This document shows, piece by piece, positions 12,956 to 23,900 of a stretch of DNA of 64,000 nucleotides. A program made the position numbers and the translations under genes. Within the stretch, counting starts at the first letter, position 1; each line of letters starts with the position of its first letter. The DNA is from Nymphalis io (lineage: Eukaryota > Arthropoda > Insecta > Lepidoptera > Nymphalidae): contig NC_065904.1 of NCBI RefSeq assembly GCF_905147045.1, forward strand, positions 7,812,001 through 7,876,000, read 5' to 3'. Below the pieces are notes generated by a model. That model was given only the letters and a program-made list of their open reading frames with translations, did not search any database and was not told the origin of the DNA.

Positions 12956-13073
12956 CAAGGAGCAGCAGCTTGATGTCCTTGGCGGCCTGGATGCCATCCT
13001 CCTTCAGGTTCTTCTCGATCTGCTTGCTGCGTGCAAGAGCGGCGCGCTCCTCGGCGGACGAGGCGCAGCCCAT
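12956..13073 (-). CDS. Galphao: G-protein alpha-o, first coding exon 1a
   Basis: ATG at 13073-13071 opens [16 protein letters not shown], followed by [17 protein letters not shown] and IKLLLL, with one base of Gly before a gtaat donor at 12955. It encodes the lipid-anchored N-terminal helix that contacts Gbeta-gamma. Compared with exon 1b it is closer to the animal Galpha-o consensus (SAEERAA, KNLKEDG, AAKD). Codons are strongly G/C-ending, unlike the AT-rich intron around it. The G left at the exon end joins gt of exon 2 to give GAGESGKST. It is the 5'-most coding exon; Ku70 starts 1.2 kb away on the opposite strand, so the interval could hold promoters for both genes. Confidence 0.95.
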
Positions 13074-14294
13074 GGCGATAGCGCGCACGGCCTGGCTCGC
13101 TACGCGCGGCAGCGCCGTGCTCCTTGCATGCTCGCGGCTCGTCGTCGCGCGCAGGGAGCGCCGCGCACGCGCACGATCGCGCACGCGTGCTGCTGGTACG
13201 GATTTGTCGTGCCCGAGGGCCACGTCACACGGCTCTGGTCGCCGCTGTGCTGCCACAAGCTCACTCGAGATCGGTCTCGGCGGCACGACTAGATGGCACC
13301 GCGACGTGATCCCACTAACGAATGACGGGTCGCGCACGCCCGTGACGCCGGCTGCACTGCGCAAGCTCGCGCCTCGCGCCCTGCCTGCCTCGCCCGCCCG
13401 GTGCCCTCTGACACGCTAATCACACCCTCCGCTGGGTGGTTATAGGATTCGTTAACAGTACTAGTCTTTTCTTGCTTATTGATAAGATTGCATTTTTGTT
13501 AATCGCATGTCATTAATACTTCTATTGCAAACTGCTACGGAAGAGAAAGAAGAATTTCTTCTTTCTTATAGTATTCAAGAGAAACTTAATTCTTCAAATT
13601 TTGTATAATAAATAAATATTTCAATAAACTGTTTCTATTAATTAAGTTCATCGATTTCTCATTGCATCAAGTTTTCGTCTTAAACATTAGGAAAAACAAA
13701 TATTTAGAATGTTTTTAATTATTTTCATTTTTTGTTAATCGGTTTAGATATTTTTTTAAGTGCTTGTTTCGGTGCTATATATGTTAAGAAATGAGATACA
13801 GTTTAAAGCATCATCTTCATGTTTTATTCGGTTTATGAAGAACCATATATAATCAAGCAAGAGATACAAATATACAAAGCAAGTTTTCTTAATTCTGTCT
13901 GATCGAGACAAAACAAACGTTTTTAAATAGAATTTTGTCATGATTGTTTGAAAATAGTTGTATTTTCCATTTTCATCAATTAACTTTTTGTACATCTAAA
14001 TAGTAAGGTGAAATTATAAAATTAATAGATGTGACATGCAATGACATGTTCATATAATTATGTATATATTTTGTCATACATAATGCAATTAATCTTTGCC
14101 TAAAATTACTAAAAATACATAATCGATACTGAATCAGAATGTCAATCCAATCTGTCAATATGAAAAATTGACAAGTTGACAGACTGACAGTCATCGGTGA
14201 ACTAACGTAAGTTTAGAATGCTTAAATACAAATTTATAGTTTTATGAGCGATTAATATTTCACGAAACATTTGAACCAAAATATAATAATACTA
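13074..14294. promoter_or_regulatory. Head-to-head interval between Galpha-o and Ku70
   Basis: 1.2 kb between two divergent start codons. The Galpha-o side (13074-13430) is GC- and CpG-rich and probably holds 5' UTR and promoter; the rest is AT-rich. Long open frames over 12777-13419 on both strands are by-products of high GC. No other gene seen. Confidence 0.5.
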
Positions 14295-14366
14295 ATGGTA
14301 TGGATTCTGATGAAGAGAATGATTTCCAAACATCATGGAGAGGTATTCCTGGTACAATTATTTTAG
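14295..14366 (+). other. Upstream overlapping ORF at the Ku70 start
   Basis: An out-of-frame ATG lies five bases before the Ku70 ATG and opens a 23-codon frame ending at TAG 14364-14366, inside the Ku70 coding region. Its context (C at -3, G at +4) is weaker than that of the Ku70 ATG (G at -3, G at +4), so leaky scanning could reach Ku70. This assumes the transcript starts upstream of 14295. Confidence 0.5.
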
Positions 14367-16057
14367 TTAACGCATTTGAAAATTCAAAGAACAATATCTT
14401 TGGAACCGTACATGGTGCAGTATGTCGGTTGATAAGACAACATTTACGTTCGTTAAGCTATCAAAACATTAGTGTTTGCATATTTGGTACTGAAGAGACT
14501 ACTGCATCGGCTTTTGACACCAAACCAGTTATTGAGATTATTCCTTTATCTTCTCCAAGCCTCGATGATTATAATAAACTTAAAAATAGCGATATTACCT
14601 CTTTTAAAGAAGCTAAAGAATTTAAGCTATCAGATGTTTTATGGCATTGTAGTAAAACATTTGCCAATTGTAAAAAACAGTTGTCTTCTAGAACTGTTAT
14701 CATGCTTACTTGTCTCAATAACCCACCCATTGCAGTAGATCAAAAACCAACACTAAACAGAGCTATAGACTTAGTTGATGCAAATATTAATATACGAATA
14801 ATAAATGTTTCACAACATGAGTATAAAATAGACGCATACTTTGAAAAACTTTTTACCATTGCTAATAGAGGACTAGATTTTGTCATGCCAAAACCTGTAT
14901 GGGATTCTGCAGAGATTGAAAAACTAATATATCAAGAGTCACACCGACATGTAGCTGTAGCAAAATTAAATTTTGAAATTGGTGAGGATTTTAATATTGG
15001 AGTTGGAGTGCACACACTGCTAACAAGGGCTGGCCAAATTTATAAAGGCAAAATTAATTTAGATAGAGATACTAATACAGTTCTAACAAGTATGACAAAA
15101 ACCATGAAAGTCACTCTGGAGGATGATGAGGAAAGCAAACAAAAACAAGTTCCTTTGCTGAAGTCTGAATTAATACATTATCAAGATATTGGAGGAGAAA
15201 GGATTGAGTTCACTGATAGTGAAAAAAAATTACTGACCAATCCATTCGGCCCACCTATGATGAAACTCTTAGGTTTTAAACCTGCAACCATTGTTTGTAA
15301 AGAAAAGTGGTACTTGAAAATGGGATACTTTTTATTTCCAAATGAAAGTATTATAGAAGGTTCAACAGTAGCTTTCAAAGCTTTACACAGGGCTTGCAGA
15401 GATATGGACATGGTTGCTATATGTGTTCTGTCAACAAGAGTTAATGCTAAGCCGTTTATTGTAGCACTAAGCCCCTGTTCAAAACCCCTTGGCTTAAATG
15501 TACAAGTTGGTTTTGATATTGTTATTATTCCATTTGTTGAAAGTGTCAGAGACTTAAATATAAATGAGGAAGGTGAAAATGAGGCAAGCCAACCTATTGA
15601 AAAAGCACATAAAAGATTAATGTCAAATATTTTAAATAAAATAACAATTGATTTTAAAGCAGACATGTTTGTAAATCCTAAATTAGAATTGGAATATAGA
15701 GCTATAGAAGCAATTGCTTTAGAGGATGATGACAATGAACCATTTATTGATACAACAAAGGCAAATCCTGATAAGTTTCAGGACATAGACGAGGAATTGT
15801 TTGAAGAACTGTTTGGTCCATTTGGTTCCTTATCTATAAAAAGAACTGCTTCATCAGTAGATAGTAGCACCAAAAAGCAAAAAGTTAAAATTGATGAAGG
15901 TCTCTTAAGTACTAGACTACAAAATGAGAAAATTAATGATTACACAGTACAACAGTTAAAACAAATATTAAAATATAAGGATATCGAAAATTTACCAGCT
16001 TTGACTGGATTGAAGAAGAGTGAACTTGTTGAATTAGTCTATAAGCATTGTAATTAA
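14300..16057 (+). CDS. XRCC6: Ku70, DNA double-strand-break end-binding subunit
   Basis: One uninterrupted frame of 585 residues, close to the usual length of about 600. Ku70 pairs with Ku80 to form a ring that threads onto broken DNA ends and recruits the non-homologous end-joining machinery; it also acts at telomeres. Regions in order: a von Willebrand-like alpha/beta domain (about 10-220, starting WRGIPGTIILVNAFENS); the Ku core beta-barrel (about 225-450, with KGKINLDRDTNTVL, NPFGPPMMKLLGFKP and GSTVAFKALHRACRDMDMVA); a helical arm; and a C-terminal SAP DNA-binding domain (about 548-585, YTVQQLKQILKYK and GLKKSELVELVYKHCN). The start is the second of two close ATGs and has the better context. 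Lack of introns is notable. The Drosophila orthologue is Irbp. A polyadenylation signal candidate is AATAAA at 16297. Confidence 0.95.
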   Translation: MDSDEENDFQTSWRGIPGTIILVNAFENSKNNIFGTVHGAVCRLIRQHLRSLSYQNISVCIFGTEETTASAFDTKPVIEIIPLSSPSLDDYNKLKNSDITSFKEAKEFKLSDVLWHCSKTFANCKKQLSSRTVIMLTCLNNPPIAVDQKPTLNRAIDLVDANINIRIINVSQHEYKIDAYFEKLFTIANRGLDFVMPKPVWDSAEIEKLIYQESHRHVAVAKLNFEIGEDFNIGVGVHTLLTRAGQIYKGKINLDRDTNTVLTSMTKTMKVTLEDDEESKQKQVPLLKSELIHYQDIGGERIEFTDSEKKLLTNPFGPPMMKLLGFKPATIVCKEKWYLKMGYFLFPNESIIEGSTVAFKALHRACRDMDMVAICVLSTRVNAKPFIVALSPCSKPLGLNVQVGFDIVIIPFVESVRDLNINEEGENEASQPIEKAHKRLMSNILNKITIDFKADMFVNPKLELEYRAIEAIALEDDDNEPFIDTTKANPDKFQDIDEELFEELFGPFGSLSIKRTASSVDSSTKKQKVKIDEGLLSTRLQNEKINDYTVQQLKQILKYKDIENLPALTGLKKSELVELVYKHCN

Positions 16058-17011
16058 TGTGCATAATACATTATTAGGTACTTAAATATATATTTTGTTA
16101 ATAATTCTAATTGATAGTTTTATTAATTCCAAATCACAGTAAATTATTACTATTCAGTAAAAGTATGTTGGTGGAAATCAGTGTACTGTACTGTAGATTT
16201 AAAAGGCTCACCTCTTGATACATGTTTCTATTTAAACATAATATTAAAGAAAACATATTGTTTTAATTCAATATTATAAGTATTAACATAGAAATTAATA
16301 AAATATATTAATTAGTGATTTTATGATGGTACTTGTTTTGAGTCTGAATAAAAAAAGCTTTTACTCAAAAGCTACACTTAGTTCATTATACTATTAGTCT
16401 TACAAACTGCTAATCTGCTACGCAACAGCTAAATTGGCTGTAATGAAGTTAGTCTTTAATAGTTTTCTAGTTAAACAAGGGTAAACTTATGCACTGCAAA
16501 GCCTCGGAAAGAGTTTGTTGGATAAAGTATGAGTGTAAATAAATTATAAAATCGCGATTCATCATTCAACATAAGGGAACTATTTTATTTGATGTTGATG
16601 AAGAATTGTTTCCTAACCAAACCACTCTTAGAATCGAACATGGTGGTAATTATTATCATACCATACTATATTTATTATGGCTTCCAAAGAACCAAATCTA
16701 GTCTGATTTTCTAGGTTTACGCATGTTATACAGGTGGTTGAGAACTCTGAATTTTGAAATAGGCACTATGTTATAACTGTTCTAAGACAACTCCTAATAA
16801 GACTTTACACATCAATCTAAATATCACCTGGTCAACTGAAGATTTTTCAATTTGGCAATTTTAATATTATTATTAGGTTGTTACTTCTGACTAACTGTCA
16901 ATTTTCAAATGACAACGCCGGTAGTTCCATATTAGGTATATGATTGTCAATGTCAATACTCAAAACCTAATTGTCGTTTTTCTTTATTGAATTCCATTCC
17001 CTCCTTTTATT
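16058..17011. other. Ku70 3' UTR and spacer before Psf3
   Basis: AT-rich, no coding frame. AATAAA at 16297 and at 16347 are candidate poly(A) signals for Ku70. The last 100 bases before the Psf3 ATG must contain its short promoter/5' UTR; no clear core promoter motif was seen. Confidence 0.5.
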
Positions 17012-17873
17012 ATGAGTAGTTCAAATTATCTTTCAATATCTGATATTTTAGTAACAAATGAGAGAGTTCCATGTAAATTTTTGCTCGATTTACCTAAAAT
17101 GGGTAATGTTTGTTTTACCTCGGTAAAGTGTTACAAGTTGGTTATCTATTTTAATTAACTCTTTTGTATCGTTTAGGTTTTCTGGATCCCTCTGCTACAG
17201 AAAATGATCTAAAAGCTGGAACCAATATAGAAATACCTTTATGGCTTGCTGAATCACTGTATACCCGAAGACCTCCTTTAGTGAGTGTGGATCTACCTAA
17301 AATATATAAAGAAACTTATAGAGAAATACTGAATGCAGATGCATGTACAGTTGATATGCATAAATTGGGACAACATTTTTATGAACTCGGTTGTTATATT
17401 GCAAAACATGATATCAAAAGTGAAGTTTCTGCCACACTTTTAAATGTAAGTTACTTTAATTAAAATTATACATTCTAACCAGTATAGTTAACTATATTGA
17501 AAATTATGTAAATAGTAATTACTTGAATATTTATAATTTTTTTCTAACCTATTGTGTTTGTAGTACAAGAATGTATTCAATTATATATTTCTATATTAAT
17601 TTTGTTATATTTTTATCGTGAAATATTATTTTTGATTTCTATTTACAGACATTTAGACAAAGATTCAAAATGATATTATCTGCAAGTGTATCTACTGATT
17701 CTATAAATTCTGTACAACCATTATCAGCGAGTGAACGTGAAAGAACAAAATCTGCTGTTGTTACAGAAAGGGCTCTTTCTAGTTGGCTTAAAATAGGCGA
17801 CTGCCCCCTAACAACAGCTAGTATGGTAGCAAACCACAGAAAAAGGAAGAGAGCGGAAATGGAATTGTCGTAG
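17012..17873 (+). CDS. Psf3: GINS complex subunit Psf3
   Basis: Three coding exons: 17012-17102, 17177-17445 and 17649-17873, all with GT-AG introns, giving 194 residues (family about 200). Psf3 is one of four GINS subunits; GINS joins Cdc45 and MCM2-7 to form the replicative helicase at origins and forks. Exon 1 encodes SNYLSISDILVTNERVPCKF, the typical Psf3 N-terminal B-domain. Exon 2 continues GFLDPSATENDLKAGTNIEIPLW through DLPKIYKETYREIL. Exon 3 has TFRQRFKMILSAS and ends near KRKRAEMELS. Phases agree at both junctions (G split across intron 1; N/T at intron 2). It follows Ku70 on the same strand and converges on Cdk5. AATAAA at 17998 is the likely poly(A) signal. Confidence 0.93.
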
Positions 17874-19028
17874 AAAGTATTATTTTAATGAAGTATGGAT
17901 AGTTTATTATAAGATAGAAAAAATATATATAATCAGTTATTTAAACCTTTCTTCTTTCAGTTATTTTCTCCTTTTTTTTAAGTATAATTAAATATATAAT
18001 AAATTAAAAAAAAAAAAAGTAATATAATCTACATCTTGAACAAATTATGTTAATCCGACATATTGTTGCTATTTTTTTATTACTTTTAACTTAAAAGCAG
18101 TATAATATGAATAAAATGAAGATTTTTTTAATCCAAACATTTAATGAACATCACTGTAAAATGGTATACCGCTACAGTTTGTTAATTTTAAATTCAGTCA
18201 GGCCTGAAAATTGATTATCACTAATATATCCTAATCGTTTTAAGAGAAATTCAATGAGATCTTGTTAGAGCAAATTCACTTAATATTATATACATTTTTG
18301 TATTTTTACATTTATACAAATCTTTTTCAAGGATGTATAATGATATTGTATAACATAGAAAACCAACTAAATTTACTTCAACACATTCTATGTTTTAATA
18401 GGTAATCTTACTCTTATTTATTATAACAATGTGAAAAGCATAAAACAATAACAACAAAAAAGTTGCCAGCTAATAATAAATAATGTTTTTTTTTTCTTTG
18501 CATTGGCATCTAGTAAATTCAAATCTAACAATATAAAATAAACAATGCAAATGAATTAAGAATATAAATATTTTTAAACCTAAAATAAACTAATTTCTAT
18601 CTAATGTTACAGTTATGTAATATATTTTCTATTATATACTATCACATCTACTGATTAATCAATTAATATACTACTATTTTACAGATACTTAAACCTTATA
18701 ATAAATGCATTAAGCAAAACAATTTGGCAGTTAAATATATTAAAAAATGTTAGTTGCATAAAATCTTGTTACATTTATAATAAATATTATCAAATAAAAT
18801 GCACAGATAAGCCTTAACCATTGGTGATTAAAAAATGTTTTTTTTTTAATAATCAATGATGTAAATATTATAATTAAAATATATGATCACTGTCAAACAC
18901 AAATAAAAACATTTTTCTTTCTAGAAAATTCATGTTTCTTCTTCACAACACTGTTGCACTTCATCAATGTCTTGATTCTTATTACTAAATAATAGTTCTG
19001 AGGTACACCTATACGGGTGTATTGATTG
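17874..19028. other. Convergent 3' region between Psf3 and Cdk5
   Basis: About 1.15 kb of very AT-rich DNA holding the 3' UTRs of both genes. AATAAA at 17998-18003, followed by an A-run, suits Psf3; tttatt at 18417-18422 is a possible minus-strand signal for Cdk5. No gene or repeat family recognised. Confidence 0.5.
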
Positions 19029-20036
19029 TTAACATCGGTCATTTTTCACTGATGGATTGAGGTCATGGAAATAAGCATGTGCCATGGCATCATCAGCTGG
19101 CATTCTTAATGCCGGGTTGCAGGTGAGCAGACGAGTCAGGAGATCTCTCCCTCGAGCTGGTAACCTTGGTACTACTTGGGCAAGACCTAAACTAGGTTGG
19201 TAAGCTGCTAGTGGTTTATAGTCTGGTAATTGTGTTACACCTGCCCAGGTATCTTCATTTGGCGTACCTATAAGGAAAAAATTCAGTTTAATTTAAAAAG
19301 GAATTAACATATTGAATATTTTACATATACAAAATATAAATGAAAAAAAAAAGTAGAATAAAATTGTAAATATCTTACCAAGCAGCTTAAAAATTCGTTT
19401 AAGTTGATCATCAACATCAGATCCAGGAAACAGTGGTCTTCCAGAGTTTGCAAGTTCTGCAAAAATGCACCCAGCAGACCACATATCAATACTAGTTGTG
19501 TACAACTTAGCCCCAAATAATACATCAGGAGGTCTGTACCATAGGGTAACAACCTCTGCGGAATAACATTTTACGGGAATACCAAAAGCTCTTGCAAGGC
19601 CAAAATCAGCTAATTTTAATTCCCCGTTTTTATTTATTAACAAATTTTGAGGTTTTAAATCACGATGAAGTACGTTGTGACTGTGGCAAAAAGCGAGACC
19701 TCGAAGAAGCTGGTACATAAATGACTTAACCACATCTAAATCAATTTCACCGTTAAGACTGTCGAAATATTTCTTTAAGTCTTGGTCACAATGTTCAAAC
19801 ACTAAAGTCAATTTCTTCTCACTGTGTAACACATCGTATAGACGGACGATATTTTTGTGTTTTAATTCCTTAAGCAGACATATTTCACGGAGTGCAGAGG
19901 ATGGAACCCCTTCATCGTCATCATCTAATCTTACGCGCTTGAGAGCCACTATTTCATGAGTTTCTTTATTTTTTGCTTTAAAAACAGTGCCGTATGTGCC
20001 TTCACCAATTTTTTCGAGTTTTTCATACTTCTGCAT
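19029..20036 (-). CDS. Cdk5: Cyclin-dependent kinase 5
   Basis: Two coding exons on the minus strand: 20036-19379 and 19267-19029, joined within a Gly codon, giving 298 residues (family about 292). Cdk5 is a proline-directed Ser/Thr kinase activated by p35-type partners, acting in neuronal migration, axons and synapses. Visible motifs: glycine loop GEGTYGTV, catalytic Lys33 in VALKRV, the PSSALRE helix that distinguishes Cdk5 from other CDKs, [11 protein letters not shown], and ALYTTSID-type substrate lobe ([20 protein letters not shown]). Exon 2 runs [18 protein letters not shown] to [14 protein letters not shown] chose the ATG at 20036 because it places Lys at position 33 as in other Cdk5 proteins; the upstream in-frame codon is GTG. 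It is head-to-head with FKBP8. Confidence 0.96.
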
Positions 20037-20037
20037 T

Positions 20038-20059
20038 TTCACTAATTTGTATTAGTGAA
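20038..20059 (-). promoter_or_regulatory. Short hairpin abutting the Cdk5 start codon
   Basis: ttcactaat (20038-20046) and attagtgaa (20051-20059) are perfect inverted 9-mers around ttgt, ending two bases before the Cdk5 ATG. In the mRNA this would be a small AU-rich stem-loop at the initiation site. Its stability is modest and any effect on translation is a guess. Confidence 0.4.
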
Positions 20060-20901
20060 ATAATTTGCAATTAAAAAATTACAGAATGTAAATTTCAATT
20101 TATGATTATGAAGGGCTTGACTTATGTCATTATGACATTTTGTTTGGAACAGAGTAAAACAAAATGACTAAATATATATTTATATATTTTTTGTTATTTT
20201 CAAATAATATTATTAAGTTTTTTTTTGTATTTTATATAAGCATTAGGATATAAACATAAGTTAGATTATTAGTTATTTACTGCTTAAATAAACAAAATTT
20301 AGCTGACATAATATATTCCACAAAGTAAAACGAAGTGTATCATGGTTTTTCGCGCATAATTCGTTATTTATCAACAAAGTGAAAAAGTTGTACGATTAAC
20401 AAAATATTTTGCTTTGTTGTTTATAGTCCTCCAAGAAAGAAATTATATTCGCTAAAATAAACACCATAGCACTACAACTCATGTAAAAGACCTCCGTCTG
20501 CTTCTAATATACATACAATATAAGACTTGTCTTATCCTCAATGTAAACTGAATTTTTTATCTGTGTGCAAAATATATAGGTCTTGTACATTTTGGCAAAA
20601 TTTCATTATATTCAACAAACAAATGGTCAATCAATTCAGAAAGTTGAATTGTCATCTTAACACGTATTTCATACAATTAAATTAGGTATAAATGTCAAGT
20701 GTTAAGATCATTGTTTATATTTCGTATTAAGGTATAAAATTAAAATACTTCTGTTTTAAAATTAAAAGGTAAGGTTTATCATAAAGCTTATACAAAATGT
20801 TGTATAATTAAAACATACGCAATTTTTAAGTAATGCAGTGACAAACTGGTTATTTACGTAGTTGAGTGTAGTATAAATCGGAAGTTAAATTTTCGTTAAA
20901 G
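20060..20901. promoter_or_regulatory. Bidirectional promoter interval, Cdk5/FKBP8
   Basis: 865 bp between divergent start codons. AT-rich, with no coding frame and no recognised repeat. It must contain both 5' UTRs and promoters unless there are distant non-coding exons. No clear TATA or initiator could be assigned. Confidence 0.45.
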
Positions 20902-23900
20902 ATGAGTGAAGGAGGGCTTACGTCGATTGACAAGTCGGAGAGTAGTTCGTTCGAAGACTTAGCTTCAGCCGCAGCGCATGAGATCGAGGAAGCGAAACTT
21001 GCTGAGGCAGCTGCTGTAGAAAAAGAAAAACATGGAGATAAACCAATAGAAGAATGGCAGGATGTGTTAGGCTCAGGCGCACTGTTAAAGAAGGTAAAAA
21101 TTATATAAAAAAACTTTTTTTCAGTTAGAGTTTTAACAACCGTAACAAGTTTTTTTTCTTTTAGATTCTTAAGTCAGGTGATGAATCAAATGGCTCTAGA
21201 CCACAAAGAACTGATATATGCAGAATTAGTTATGAACTTAAATTACGGGATGGGACTCAAGATTTGGTAGAAAAACGGGATCATGTTAAGATTTATTTGG
21301 GTGACAATGAAGTAAGTTTATATGTATCCATTAAGTCAATTAAGAATTAACATTTTTTAATAAGTAAGTTTGTTGACGATTATGTGTTATCTGTGTTATA
21401 ATTAACTCCTTATCATTACTTGATTATTATCTCATTTAATTTCTTGTCTTAGATTGTTATGGTTAATTGACCTTAAAGCTAAAGTCTACGTTAGAAATTG
21501 AATGATGTTATAGTTGAGTAAATCTTATGATAAAAATTGTGTTAAAGACAAAGCTATTTCGTTACTAAAAAGAATGAAAGAGAAACTTATTCAAATATAA
21601 AAACATTGCTTGTGAATCTTATTTTTTAAGCAGTATATAGTTTTTGCTGAGTGAAACTGAATGTTTAATGAATACAAGTCATTTATGATGTGGCCTTTCT
21701 TAAGTTGACCCTGGATAGGTCATCACCCACCAACAATTTTGGTATAATTTGTATCTATTGTTCAATTCTTTTCCTTTGTATTGGTATACATATATTTAAA
21801 AAGCTGGTGAAACTATATATATATATTTGCATAATATGGCTATATATTTAAGGCTGGGCAGCATTTGAATTACTTGAAATTTAATACTTATTTGTAATAT
21901 TGAAAATTGTAATTAGTTAACATTAGAGGATTGCACTCTAATATTGTGCAAGTCCACTACCACCTTGAGACTGAGAAACCCCACCTCTTGTTTCTTATGT
22001 AGACGCAGATTGGTTGTCCGTCCGATGTATCATATCTTTCGTACCCAGGATATACCCTGGACAACAATTTTAAATCACGAGCAGGCCTATGCGTTTACGT
22101 CCGGAATGACATCTGCTTTCGGCATCTCCGACGATTTGAAGACACCACATTTTTAGTACTTTGAGCTTTGGTGGACACGGGTATGGAAAAAATCCTGTAT
22201 GCCTGTGTCTACCGATCGTACAGTGGGAATCAGGAGACAACAAGGCTCACAGAATACCTCAGTGAGGCGGCTGATGCGGCTCAATGGTTGTACCCCACAG
22301 CCCAATTGGTGATTCTGGGGGATTTTAATCCCCACCACAAGGAGTGGCTATTCCCATATCAGGACACTGACCATGCTGGGTTAGAGACGCGAAGGCTAGC
22401 CTTAGCGTTAGATCTTACCCAGCTGGTGCTATACGGGTCCGTTGACTCGCATAAGGCCTATTGCTTGGACCTTCTGCTGACAACTGATCCTGACTGTTAC
22501 TCAGTGGCGATCTCTTCACCGTTAGGTAAGTCCGACCACTATCTGGTGAAATCTGTATCTGTCTACTCACCGCCCATTCCAGCCCCACTGGAACTCGGCG
22601 GGTGTGGCAATACAAGTCAGCAGATTGGGAAGGAATGCGCTCTTTCCTTGCATGCTATCCTTGGCAGCCTGTGTGCTTCTCTTCTGGTGATCCCTCGATT
22701 AGCGCGCAAAGTGTGACAGATTTGCTACGTCTGGCTATGGAATATTTTATTCCGTTTTCAGACGTGCCACTGTTCACTAAAGCTCAAACTTGATTCGGAC
22801 CTGATTGCGGAAGCGCTGAAGCGTTAAAGCATCAAGCGTACCTGGCTTGGGTTGATGCTCGTAACCGCAAAGCGAGGGATATACGTCAAAAAAAGAGAGC
22901 TTTTAATAAAGCCGCCAAGTAATGCAAGAAAGCTATGCAAAAGTCACGCTTCGATCACATTAGTCGAATAGGGAACAAACTGGCTTCGTACCCCTCGGGT
23001 AGCAAAGCGTATTGGTCCCTAGCTAAATCGGTTGAAGCGAACGTTTGTCGGCCCTCGCTGCCTCCCCTTCAGAAGCCTGACGGGACGCTTGCTCACACCG
23101 CTGAAGAGAAAGCAAATCTGTTTGCGTCTTTATTCGCGGAGTCTTCACGTCTTGACGCTGGTAGCGCGACACCTAGCGCCGACACCCATATGAGTGATAT
23201 ACGCATTCGGCAAAAGTTCGCAAAATGCTACGCAGTCTAGACGTGAACAAGGCTAGCGGACCTGATGGCATTCCAGCAATTGTCCTGAGGAACTGTGCGC
23301 CTGAACTGTCTTCTATCCTGACATGTCTATTTCGCCATCGAGAAACACGGGGAGGCACTTACTGTTTTTTGGATATCTCGAAGGCCTTGATAGGGTTTGG
23401 CATGACGGCTTTATCAGCAAGCTTCCTGCATATGGCCTGCCTGCTGTGGATTTTAGACTTCCTGAGGAATAGATCGTTACAAGTGGTGGTTGACTCGTCG
23501 GATCAAAATGTCGGTGGCTATAAATGCCGGTGTTCCCCAGAGGTCAGTGCTCTCGGCAACACTATTTCTGCTGCACATTAATGATCTGCTGATGCCCGGT
23601 ATCCATGGGTACGCAGATGACTGCATAGTCGTCGAGACCTACAAGTCCAACGCGCGAGATAGTGAGGTCCAAATCCAGACTCAGAGAGAGGCCATGGTAG
23701 AGCGCCTGAGCGTGACCCTTAAGGCAGTGTCCGATTGGGGCGATGCCAATTTGGTCATGTTCAATGCATTCAAGACGCAGGGGTGTTTGTTTTCCGCCAA
23801 AAAGAGAGAATTCCAGCTACCACCCTCTTCCCGAAATGTGTCTGTACCTATAACTGACCATCTTGACCTTCTTGGCATTACTCTCACGTCGACTCTAAAT

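Noticed and set aside
12777..13419. Long overlapping frames on both strands (up to 195 codons)
   Set aside because: High GC around Galpha-o exon 1a removes stop codons. Only the 118-bp first exon within them matches a protein family and has a splice donor.
15181..15735. 184-codon frame opposite Ku70
   Set aside because: Antisense shadow of the conserved Ku core; the translation has no family features.
20037..20042. Extending Cdk5 upstream to position 20042
   Set aside because: The upstream codon is GTG, not ATG; starting at 20036 reproduces the family N-terminus and Lys33 numbering.
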